DNA from: Pseudomonas sp. Irchel s3h14 | GTDB taxonomy: Bacteria; Pseudomonadota; Gammaproteobacteria; Pseudomonadales; Pseudomonadaceae | Direction of reading: 5' to 3' | Length of the DNA stretch: 64,000 nucleotides | Assembly: GCF_900187425.1 (NCBI RefSeq) | Contig: NZ_FYDJ01000016.1 | Span: 46,285 to 110,284 of the forward strand | Shown: in pieces, positions 27,131 to 34,101 of the stretch | How positions within the stretch are numbered: the stretch's first letter is position 1 | How the letters are laid out: each line of letters starts with the position of its first letter | The notes under the pieces: generated by a model | The model's database searches: none | Seen by the model: only the letters and a program-made list of their open reading frames with translations | What the model was told of the DNA's origin: nothing | Program-made: the position numbers and the translations under genes

Positions 27131-27185
27131 AATAGGGGACAGATTTATTTTCCACGCAATCACGAAAATAAATCTGTCCCCTTTT
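27131..27185. repeat. GGGGACAGATTTATTT hairpin, copy 1
   Basis: The arms AATAGGGGACAGATTTATTTTC and GAAAATAAATCTGTCCCCTTTT (given here only by their core GGGGACAGATTTATTTTC) pair almost perfectly around the loop CACGCAATCAC. It lies between immunity copy 3 and a small gene. A near-identical copy is at 27522-27576, a degenerate one at 28304-28356, and partial traces are near 25905-25945 and 29941-29970. Confidence 0.85.
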
Positions 27186-27215
27186 GGAAGTCACTATCTT
27201 GCCGGAGAAGTAACA

Positions 27216-27437
27216 GTGCTAACCGATCTAGAGGCGCGCGTAGCGCTCAAAGAACTGATTGAAAAATACCTCAAGGGAAGAGATCCCGATTACGACCGTC
27301 TGATCGAAATTGTTCAGGATCCTTCGCGGCAAGTTCCAATCAGAGGAGTGCTTGAGGACATTAGACGGTACAACAAGGTCCAGTACACGCAGCAGGAGCT
27401 TGAGCTGATCGACGACCTTTTGTACATGTATGGGTGA
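27216..27437 (+). CDS. Small hypothetical protein in T6SS island
   Basis: 73 residues starting with GTG 27216, supported by a GGAG ribosome site nine bases upstream. It is helical and highly charged ('ARVALKELIEKYLKGRDPDYDRLIEIVQDPS'), with no signal peptide or membrane segment. It lies between two copies of the GGGGACAG hairpin. I do not recognise the family. Position among putative immunity genes suggests an immunity or orphan remnant, but nothing in the sequence proves it. Confidence 0.5.
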   Translation: MLTDLEARVALKELIEKYLKGRDPDYDRLIEIVQDPSRQVPIRGVLEDIRRYNKVQYTQQELELIDDLLYMYG

Positions 27438-27521
27438 GTCGCTTACACGCTCGCGACCGTGCTGATCCTTACGGCGCCAACTTTCTGTGGTTACTACCTG
27501 GTCAGGCTCCAAAATAGGCAA

Positions 27522-27576
27522 AATAGGGGACAGATTTATTTTCCACGCAATCACGAAAATAAATCTGTCCCCTTTT
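27522..27576. repeat. GGGGACAGATTTATTT hairpin, copy 2
   Basis: It is the same as copy 1 over about 54 bases, arms and loop included, and stands between the 73-residue gene and the SMI1/KNR4-like gene. The 258 bases between those genes hold nothing else I recognise. Confidence 0.85.
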
Positions 27577-27695
27577 GGTTGAGAAGCAGTACACCCTTAC
27601 GGACATAGCCAACACCCAGATGCGCCTGTAGATAGGGAACTCTTTAAGAAAGAAGTCCCACAATATTGGAAAGACCGAGCAGCAGAGACCGCGAA

Positions 27696-28121
27696 ATGAT
27701 CCCGAATGAGCTGATCCAACTTATTGAAAAGCAACCTGGTGATATCCATCGGACAGATAAACGCTCCGTTACCGAAGCACTAACAGCACTGAATATAAGT
27801 TTAGATAGTGAACTATCAGAGTTTTTTTTAAATTACACGATAACTTTTTTCAGAAGTAACTCTTCGGATGAAGAGCTATGTGACATCGCCGCCCCAAGCA
27901 ATGAGATAGAAGTTATCACCAACTTTATTCATGAGGTATGGGAGCTACCAGAAAATTTCATTTGCCTCACAAGTGTTCAAGGTGAAGGGTGCTATCTATA
28001 TGACAAAAATAGCGGGGAGGTTTTAGATTTTAGCCTTGCTAACCGAGATGATTTTTTAGCTGGAAAACAGCAGCTAAAATGGAGCGGCTTCTTTGAGTTT
28101 CTTACTTGGTACTTATCTTAA
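27696..28121 (+). CDS. SMI1/KNR4 (SUKH)-like immunity protein
   Basis: 141 residues from ATG 27696 (a TTG at 27666 would add ten residues with no better ribosome site). The pattern 'ISLDSELSEFFLNYT', an acidic middle, then 'ICLTSVQGEGCYLYDKNSGEVLDFSL' and the end 'WSGFFEFLTWYLS' is that of the SUKH superfamily, small cytoplasmic proteins that neutralise polymorphic toxins. There is no cognate toxin beside it, so it would be an orphan immunity gene. Codon use is AT-rich, unlike the core genes. The family call is moderate. Confidence 0.6.
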   Translation: MIPNELIQLIEKQPGDIHRTDKRSVTEALTALNISLDSELSEFFLNYTITFFRSNSSDEELCDIAAPSNEIEVITNFIHEVWELPENFICLTSVQGEGCYLYDKNSGEVLDFSLANRDDFLAGKQQLKWSGFFEFLTWYLS

Positions 28122-28303
28122 AAATAAAACCAGCCGGAGCAACTTTATATAGGGCAATGAGTCTGGGTGTCGGGCTCATGTGTCGCTGGCGAGTAGTCAC
28201 TAGCCGCGGGGTTGACCAAGTTGAAGTGTAAAGACATTACTCTGCAGCTAATCCCGGAGTTGCCATCCACAAGTGTCAGCTAGGGGGCGCGCGGGTTAGA
28301 AAC

Positions 28304-28356
28304 AAAGGGGACAGATTTATTTTCCACGCAATCACGAAATTAAATTTGTTCCCTTT
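28304..28356. repeat. GGGGACAGATTTATTT hairpin, degenerate copy 3
   Basis: The left arm AAAGGGGACAGATTTATTTT and the loop are intact; the right arm has drifted (TTAAATTTGTTCCCTTT). The 335 bases between the SUKH-like gene and the next gene contain only this element and unrecognised sequence. Confidence 0.7.
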
Positions 28357-28456
28357 CGGTTCCTTTTGGTTCTCTCCAGCCACTGCCCCAGAGAAACGTT
28401 GGTGCCCCCTATTGGTCCTTCAACCAGCGCTTTCACCCCGGACAGGAGTCCACCAC

Positions 28457-29062
28457 ATGCCTTACCCCGATCTGCAAAACGCTGTTCAACGTGCCGGGTT
28501 CACCATCACTGATTACTCGGATCAACGAGCCTACTTCGGCTGTTGGTCGCTAACCGTCGAAGGTCATGGGCACACCTATTTAATCGTCAACGAAGGTCGA
28601 GACGGTTGGCTGATGTTTTATCGCGCAGACGCGGCGGGGACAATGACTGAGTTAGACAAGAAAGAATCGGCCTGGATGGATGACGCCGACAAGGCAACCC
28701 AATGCCTGATCTGGCTTTCTGACAGCCGCCCTGCCCCACAGCCTCACAAAGTCCGCGGTTACTACGTGATTGCGGAAAAGGATCTTGTACCGCTGCAGCC
28801 CCATAGTTCTGATTGGCCAAAGTTGATCGGCTACTGCTACGACGATGCTTATTTCTTGCTTTTTGAAGGCAAGGGTCATGGTCTGGGTGGGACAGCAATA
28901 CCGGTTAGCGAAGCGAAAAGACCTGAGTGGCTTGCGATATTCACGGCGCTGGATGTGGAGTGGTTTCTGGATTTTCTGGAAACGTCACGGTTCACGTCTG
29001 AAGAGGCATTTGTCCTAACGTTGAGCGCAAAAGTTGGCTCGCTCAGCGTGTGTCGATATTAA
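28457..29062 (+). CDS. Hypothetical protein in T6SS island
   Basis: 201 residues from ATG 28457, chosen for the AGGAG site ten bases upstream; the frame before it overlaps the repeat. It has no signal peptide or membrane helix. Aromatic and Gly-rich strands ('YFGCWSLTVEGHGHTYLIVNEGRDGWLMFYR', broken by charged loops) suggest a beta-rich fold. Its GC content is higher than that of its neighbours. I do not recognise a family. Placement in a row of probable immunity genes hints at a similar use. Confidence 0.6.
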   Translation: MPYPDLQNAVQRAGFTITDYSDQRAYFGCWSLTVEGHGHTYLIVNEGRDGWLMFYRADAAGTMTELDKKESAWMDDADKATQCLIWLSDSRPAPQPHKVRGYYVIAEKDLVPLQPHSSDWPKLIGYCYDDAYFLLFEGKGHGLGGTAIPVSEAKRPEWLAIFTALDVEWFLDFLETSRFTSEEAFVLTLSAKVGSLSVCRY

Positions 29063-29133
29063 GTGAGGACAGTCAGTGGAAAAACATTCAGTCAGAAAAC
29101 AAAGGGGAGCTTTGACGAGGCGGTCGAAAACAA

Positions 29134-29472
29134 ATGGTGAACCGAATGAAAAAGATAAAATTTTCTGATGTTCTTTCTGATACTGCGAACCTAGATTGGG
29201 AAGACGCACTTTATTTACCAAAAAGTAAGAAAGAATGGGGTCTGAATTGCGAAGCGATTATCGAAAATCCGGATAATTTCGAAGATTATGATGTGGATGA
29301 CAATCCAGTAGACATGTCAAAAATCAATTACAGGTTTGTGTTACTTTGCGACGACCTATCATCCATCATTAAAGACCTACGAGAGCAGAACGCCTCGTAT
29401 GATTTGGATATGGCTTACAAAGCATTTATTTTCTACTTCGAGAATGACAGCTTTATTAAATTGAATGCTTAA
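29134..29472 (+). CDS. Small acidic protein (DUF7716-like), immunity-like
   Basis: 112 residues, AT-rich and acidic, with 'LDWEDALYLPKSKKEWGLNCEAIIENPDN' (in two parts either side of KSKK) and a C-terminal 'YKAFIFYFENDSFIKL'. It is related to the frameshifted gene just downstream, which ends 'LKAIKYYNERDSFMDL'. I associate the pattern with small DUF7716-type proteins found near polymorphic toxins, from memory only. The ATG 29134 and an in-frame ATG at 29146 are both possible starts. It is probably cytoplasmic. Confidence 0.55.
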   Translation: MVNRMKKIKFSDVLSDTANLDWEDALYLPKSKKEWGLNCEAIIENPDNFEDYDVDDNPVDMSKINYRFVLLCDDLSSIIKDLREQNASYDLDMAYKAFIFYFENDSFIKLNA

Positions 29473-29565
29473 GCCAGAACGGTCGATTGCTTGGTGTCTC
29501 TTGCCCATCGTTTTGGGCAGTGCATTAGAAAAAAGTGGTTCCCCTTTTGGCTGGGAGCATTAACG

Positions 29566-29900
29566 ATGAAATACAATAAAACTATCAAGCTTACTGACCT
29601 AATCGATGTTTTAAAAATACAGAAAAAAACCTTACCTATTGCGTTTATGGCAAAGGACCATCGAACCAAGCTACCCTGGAAACCGACTGTGTGATTGATG
29701 AATACTCGGAGATCACCGATGACGACGAAGAGATTTTTCCAGAGAGCATTACTCAAAACAATTTCGAGTTTTGGTTTACCGATGAGCTTTTGGAAGATGT
29801 TACGTTCAACGCACTGAAGAAAAAAATATCTGCTACAAATGAAGAAATACTAAAAGCCATAAAATATTATAATGAGCGCGACAGTTTTATGGACCTATAA
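29566..29900 (+). pseudogene. Frameshifted paralogue of the preceding small acidic gene
   Basis: Frame 1 runs from ATG 29566 to a stop at 29692 and reads 'MKYNKTIKLTDLIDVLKIQKK'. The family sequence continues in the -1 frame from the run of seven A at 29623-29629: 'NLTYCVYGKGPSNQATLETD', then 'CVIDEYSEITDDDEE' to the stop at 29900. Adding one A restores a single frame of about 111 codons, the same length as the upstream paralogue. This is best read as loss of one A from an A8 run. A sequencing error or translational slippage at the A-run are alternatives. Confidence 0.65.
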
Positions 29901-30095
29901 AAACAGCATGAACGACGCGCCACTCCTCAAAAAACTTAAAAAAGGGGACAGCCATTACTTTCTCCGACTGGAGAAAAGAGGCCTGAAGCGCTGTAGTTAA
30001 ATATGCCTAGAAATGGAGGACTTATTTTTAAACTTAAACAACTCCCCCGTTTAGCTTTGAGACAGCCATAAATAGTGAGCGGAGCTCCTTTGAAG

Positions 30096-30359
30096 ATGAT
30101 ATTCAACGACACAAAAACAAATACAGATGAGCGTTTCACGATTGGTATCGAAGAGTCATCAGGAAAATCTTACGTTTCAATACCCGTAAGCAATCGCATG
30201 GTGGACTATGATGAGTACTATCAGATAGATAGAGCTTCTTATGATTTGTACCTAACCGACCTAACTGCCGCGCTGGAGTTCGTTAAACGCTGCAGAAATC
30301 GTGAGTTAGACGAGTTACTATTTTGCAAACCGGGGTCAGATCGTGGTGTGGCCACATAA
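30096..30359 (+). CDS. Small hypothetical protein in T6SS island
   Basis: 87 residues from ATG 30096, with GGAG about 11 bases before it; a GTG at 30075 would add seven residues. The sequence 'ERFTIGIEESSGKSYVSIPVSN', 'VDYDEYYQIDRASYDLYLTDL' and a C-terminal 'GSDRGVA' resembles small conserved proteins of unknown function that I have seen beside toxin loci. It is soluble and acidic. The 195 bases upstream hold a half copy of the GGGGACAG repeat (29941 on) and no other gene. Confidence 0.6.
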   Translation: MIFNDTKTNTDERFTIGIEESSGKSYVSIPVSNRMVDYDEYYQIDRASYDLYLTDLTAALEFVKRCRNRELDELLFCKPGSDRGVAT

Positions 30360-30421
30360 AAGCCTGAAAATATAGATGGTTTACACTTAGCGGCTTGGGA
30401 TATTCACGATTAGGACACCAT

Positions 30422-30919
30422 GTGAACAAACACAGGATCACCCTTTCAAACGGCTGGATAGCGGAATTTGAAAACCAAGGCGAATTCAGAATGTCAGCCG
30501 AAGGCTGGAATCTGGTTTTGCAAGGACCGGATCAGAGCAGCATCCAATACTTCAAAGACAAGATCGTCGTCGTGAATGACGACGACGGCTCTCAGGCTAA
30601 ATCGTGTATCCGCCTTTCAAGCGACGGCGTTTACGGTTATTTGACCACGGGACTGGATCACGGCTGGGTGATTGACTTTGCGCGAGGCATGATCGCTCCA
30701 CATCGGGTAACGATCTCTCACCGCCACGACGGTTACGATGAAAGCATTTCGATGTACGAACAACCTGCCTTCAAACGCGCGCGCCAGTATATAAGCGTGA
30801 CAGGCAAGCATATTTATCTGACGTTCCCATTCGCCAAGGATGAGGATTTCCCCAAGGTCTGGGAGGAATACCTGCTAATTCGGAGACGACAACTGGATGA
30901 GCTTTATTTCCGAAACTGA
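30422..30919 (+). CDS. Hypothetical protein at the end of the T6SS island
   Basis: 165 residues from GTG 30422, chosen because AGGA lies seven bases upstream; a TTG at 30395 is possible. It begins 'VNKHRITLSNGWIAEFEN' and ends 'KVWEEYLLIRRRQLDELYFRN', with no membrane segment or export signal. The alternating hydrophobic/charged strands suggest a beta sandwich. I do not recognise the family. It closes the run of plus-strand island genes before a bidirectional terminator. Confidence 0.6.
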   Translation: MNKHRITLSNGWIAEFENQGEFRMSAEGWNLVLQGPDQSSIQYFKDKIVVVNDDDGSQAKSCIRLSSDGVYGYLTTGLDHGWVIDFARGMIAPHRVTISHRHDGYDESISMYEQPAFKRARQYISVTGKHIYLTFPFAKDEDFPKVWEEYLLIRRRQLDELYFRN

Positions 30920-31063
30920 ACCGTCAATATTGTTGCAATACTGCCGCTGCAATCTCAGCGAGCAGTTTTGACAGACCGAACACGATCAAGGCATGCAACT
31001 ACCGCTTTGCGGTTCCGTTGATTCAAGAGCTTCACCATGAAAATTTTTCCACCCGACGCCCCC

Positions 31064-31099
31064 AAAAAAACGGGCGATCTAACGATCATCCGTTTTTTT
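31064..31099. terminator. Bidirectional rho-independent terminator
   Basis: AAAAAAACGG..GATC pairs with GATC..CCGTTTTTTT, giving a stem with T-runs on both strands. It lies between the convergent end of the T6SS island (gene ending 30919) and the vanW-like gene ending at 31107. Confidence 0.8.
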
Positions 31100-31106
31100 A
31101 TGCACT

Positions 31107-31919
31107 TCAAGTCAGCAACCTTTCCTCAACCTCATACTTAACCACCACCCGATTCTTATAAAGCCGCTCACTCTTCAACACCTGACTCTCCTGCCCCTTG
31201 CTCCTGACCTCCCGCCATATCTCGTTCTCCCGAAAAACTCGTCCACCGTCTCGCACAAACCGATGCCCAAGTTGATAAACGTGATACCGAAACTCTCTCG
31301 CCTGATCGCACAACAACTCCCCTTCCAACTGTTGCTCGGCGACATTGAGCTTCAATTGAAAATAACGATCGGTTGGGTTATGCAGCACCAGGTCAATGTA
31401 GTTGTAAAAGATCGCGGCCCCGGAGCCGAATGGCAGTACCCGCCCTTCGTCAGGAAAGGGATCGAAGCTGTGGTTCGACCGCTCAACCACGACCAATGGC
31501 GAGTGAATCGCCATCCAGTGAATCAGGTTGCTCAGTTGGCAGATCCCGCCGCCGATGCCGCTGCGGGCTTCACCAAATGACAGCTCCATGCCTTCGACAT
31601 AACCGCGTTTGCGGGTGGGTCGACCCACGAGGCGGCAGAATGAAAAATACTCGCCAGGGCCGATGACGACGCCATTCATCGAAGCGACGGCCAGTTTCAG
31701 GTTGATGACTTTGTTGTGTTGCAGAGCAAGATCGGAGTTGCCGAGTTTGCGGATCAGTTTGGAGGTGTGCTTGAGGTAGCGAAATGGCAATCGGGAGACG
31801 GTGTTCAGCGAAACAGTGTATTGCTTGCGGGAGAAGTGCCAGGCCAGTTGGCGGAACAGTCTTTTTTGCCACACGCGGAGCCAGTAGAGCACCGGGTGGT
31901 AGAGGGAGAGTGGTTTCAT
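31107..31919 (-). CDS. VanW-family protein
   Basis: 270 residues from ATG 31919. The VanW core is clear: 'LKLAVASMNGVVIGPGEYFSFCRLVGRPT', described by its parts 'NGVVIGPGEYFSF' and 'GGGICQLSNLIHW', then 'ERSNHSFDPFP'. VanW proteins occur with vancomycin-resistance genes in Gram-positives but are widespread and of unknown function. A GTG at 31970 could be an earlier start; its extra 17 residues carry no signal. No resistance genes are nearby. It ends just before the shared terminator. Confidence 0.85.
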   Translation of the reverse strand: MKPLSLYHPVLYWLRVWQKRLFRQLAWHFSRKQYTVSLNTVSRLPFRYLKHTSKLIRKLGNSDLALQHNKVINLKLAVASMNGVVIGPGEYFSFCRLVGRPTRKRGYVEGMELSFGEARSGIGGGICQLSNLIHWMAIHSPLVVVERSNHSFDPFPDEGRVLPFGSGAAIFYNYIDLVLHNPTDRYFQLKLNVAEQQLEGELLCDQAREFRYHVYQLGHRFVRDGGRVFRENEIWREVRSKGQESQVLKSERLYKNRVVVKYEVEERLLT

Positions 31920-32016
31920 CCGTGTCAGAACGGCGGCAGCCGTTTTCTTCCTTGAGCTGCAAAATGCCACGAATCTTAACGTATTGCTTCAGGTGTGTAT
32001 CGCACGTCGATAAGGT

Positions 32017-32079
32017 GTTCGCCCAGTGTAATGGCCTGGCAATCCATGCACCGGTAAAGAGCCCTGACACTGGGCGAAC
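32017..32079. repeat. 13-bp inverted repeat, 37-bp spacer
   Basis: GTTCGCCCAGTGT (32017-32029) and its exact complement ACACTGGGCGAAC (32067-32079) flank 37 bases in the 357-base gap between the vanW-like gene and the next minus-strand gene. Function is unknown; it might be a regulatory cruciform or an element remnant. The remaining gap (32080-32215) is AT-rich with no gene that I can see. Confidence 0.5.
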
Positions 32080-32215
32080 GGGAAGTATTTTAATTGAAGT
32101 TCTCGAATATGTCCGCGTATATGAACATGAAATTTATCGAAACAACTATCGATTAAATGTCGGCCCAAATACTATTTTACAGATCAGCAAACTCACCAGT
32201 TAGACCATTAAAACT

Positions 32216-32252
32216 GATTGTTCTTATACAGAAAAGATGTACAAGAACAATC
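32216..32252 (-). terminator. Probable terminator of the periplasmic protein gene
   Basis: GATTGTTCTT pairs with AAGAACAATC, with further pairing TAC/GTA inside. It stands 25 bases after the stop of the gene at 32277. The T-tract on the minus strand is short, so efficiency is uncertain. Confidence 0.6.
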
Positions 32253-32276
32253 AACATATAGAGCTAATACTCAACT

Positions 32277-32855
32277 TCAGTGCTTGCTGGTCACTGTCAA
32301 TATGTCGGTATAGGTGACAACGACACTCTGTCCAACTTTCAGGTCTTTCAATTTCGCTTGAACTTCTGGTCTTACGACGTCAACAGTCTTGGACTGGCCG
32401 GCGGGGTTTTCGAAGGTTACCTGGTTTTTCTTCACGTCGATTTTGGTGATTTTCAGTTGGACCTGCACCTGACGGTAGGCTTCGCCGCCCGGGTTGTCGC
32501 TGCCGGGGGCTGCGCGGACTTCGCCAGTGCGTTCGACGGTGCCTGGCAGGCCTTTGTCGACATCGGTGTCGAGGTAGGCGGCGACAGAGCTGGTAACCGT
32601 GACGTCGACTTGGTCGCCGACTTTCAAGTTGCCGAGGTTTTTGGCCTTGTCGGTCAATTGCACATGGACCTGACGACCTTCCGGCCCCTCCAGTACGACC
32701 TGATGTTTGGCAGCATCGACCGAGACAACTTTGGTGGTGACCTGATCCGCCTCAACAACGGCAGACAGCGGAATGTCCGCAGCCATGGCGCTTAGGCTGG
32801 CGGCAGACAACAAGGTAGCGAGGGTGATGGCTTTAGTCAGTGCGTGAAGTTTCAT
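32277..32855 (-). CDS. Periplasmic protein with two repeated small beta-rich modules
   Basis: 192 residues from ATG 32855 with a typical signal peptide ending 'SLSAMAADIP'. The mature part contains two similar halves: 'TKVVSVDAAKHQVVLEGPEG...NLKVGDQVDVTVT' and 'TKIDVKKNQVTFENPAG...DLKVGQSVVVTYTD', a duplicated small beta-barrel-like unit. No catalytic residues are evident. Proteins of this kind are found in many Pseudomonas but I know of no function. It is monocistronic, with a GGGAA ribosome site. Confidence 0.7.
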   Translation of the reverse strand: MKLHALTKAITLATLLSAASLSAMAADIPLSAVVEADQVTTKVVSVDAAKHQVVLEGPEGRQVHVQLTDKAKNLGNLKVGDQVDVTVTSSVAAYLDTDVDKGLPGTVERTGEVRAAPGSDNPGGEAYRQVQVQLKITKIDVKKNQVTFENPAGQSKTVDVVRPEVQAKLKDLKVGQSVVVTYTDILTVTSKH

Positions 32856-33036
32856 AAGCGGTACATTCCCTGTGAATTGGAGGCAGCAAAGAGCGCTGAA
32901 CCACCGTCCAGCGCCCTCTGTGCAGATGAGCATAGACGCTGATCCGGGAGTGTTCGCAGTTTCTTGGAGAACTCCTCAAGCCTCGGGATCGTCAACCTCT
33001 TGGGCGACGGGCCATCGCTCTGCCGGGAGTTCCGAC

Positions 33037-34101
33037 TTAATACCCGGTCATTTCCAGATAACCCTGCCCACCATGGCTGCCGCTCAATTGCACCGGCCCT
33101 TCCCAATAGGGAATGCGCAAAGCCATCCACGCATTGGGGTTGAGCGCGTTGATCGTGATGTCGAGGTGTTTGTCGGGGATTTTGATCGACCAGCGCACCG
33201 GCATCGAACGTCCGGCGACGTTGGCGGTGTCTTGCGGTGTGAGGCTGATGTCGGCGGCGTGCAATAGCTGCGTTTGGCCCTCAGCGTCGATCCAGGTGCC
33301 GGTGAGGTAAGGCGCGCCGTCCTTCTGTCGCATGCGGTAGAGCATCACCTGCTCGCCGCTGTCCAGGTGCAGGGAAAACCAGTCCCAGCCCGTCTGGTTG
33401 GCGGTCAGGGGCTGGCTGCTCCATTCGCGGTCGAGCCAGGCCGGGCCGTTGACTTGATACGTTTTGCCATCGATTTCCAGCGTGCCATTGGCCCGAAAAA
33501 ACGGCTGACTGTAGTAATACGACGCCTGCCCTTGTTCGGATTTCTGACTGAAGCCTTTGTCGCCCTGAAGCACCAAGGGACGTGTGGAGGTCAGCCGCAG
33601 TTGATAGCCAAAATCCTTGTCCCGGGCGCTGAGTTGAAGCTCCGCCATAGGGTCGGAGCCCTGACTGCTGAAACGCCAATCATCGATCCACGCGTTGAAC
33701 GGCGCCAGGCTCACGCCAGCCTGACCAACGCCCCCACGGGCGTAACGCTCGGCGGCGTGATGCACTGTCGCCGAGGTCACCGCCGCGTGGCCAAGCCAGA
33801 TGATTTGATTACCCCAGCCTGCCACTTCGGGCGTCGCTTTCAAGGCGCTGCGAAACAATGTCCACTGCGCGCCGAACTCGCGCCCCTGATCGTCCTTGAG
33901 GTTGGCGGTGACGTACCACCATTCGATGCGAAAACCGTCATGAGGACCGTGATCCGCCGGAAAGCTGAACACTCGACCGGGCACCACCGGCGTAAACGCG
34001 GCGGCCTGATGACCCAGCCCCGCGAAGCCTTTTTCAACAGGCGCCGAGTTATCGCACCCGCTCAATAACGCCAATAGCAACACGCCGACCTTAATCTTCA
34101 T
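33037..34101 (-). CDS. AttH/CrtC-like lipocalin-fold lipoprotein
   Basis: 354 residues from ATG 34101. A lipobox 'LLALLSGCDN' predicts a lipoprotein. The body shows the AttH/CrtC pattern: 'PADHGPHDGFRIEWWYVTANL', 'WTLFRSA', then 'YYYSQPFFRANGTLEIDGKTYQVNG', 'AWLDREWSSQPL' and 'WDWFSLHLDSGEQVMLYRMR' (shown in short parts). In Agrobacterium attEFGH the equivalent gene is the last of an exporter operon. Here it overlaps the end of the permease gene by 11 bases and is probably the periplasmic partner of that exporter. Substrate is unknown. Confidence 0.8.
   Translation of the reverse strand: MKIKVGVLLLALLSGCDNSAPVEKGFAGLGHQAAAFTPVVPGRVFSFPADHGPHDGFRIEWWYVTANLKDDQGREFGAQWTLFRSALKATPEVAGWGNQIIWLGHAAVTSATVHHAAERYARGGVGQAGVSLAPFNAWIDDWRFSSQGSDPMAELQLSARDKDFGYQLRLTSTRPLVLQGDKGFSQKSEQGQASYYYSQPFFRANGTLEIDGKTYQVNGPAWLDREWSSQPLTANQTGWDWFSLHLDSGEQVMLYRMRQKDGAPYLTGTWIDAEGQTQLLHAADISLTPQDTANVAGRSMPVRWSIKIPDKHLDITINALNPNAWMALRIPYWEGPVQLSGSHGGQGYLEMTGY

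Noticed and set aside
29623..29630. Programmed -1 frameshift at the A7-C run
   Set aside because: The zero-frame codons do not give a standard slippery heptamer with matching re-pairing (the first slipped codon would be GAA), and no downstream stem-loop is evident; a fixed indel is simpler.
31107..31919. VanW-like gene as a sign of glycopeptide resistance
   Set aside because: VanW is widespread in Gram-negatives and no vanHAX or other resistance genes are near.
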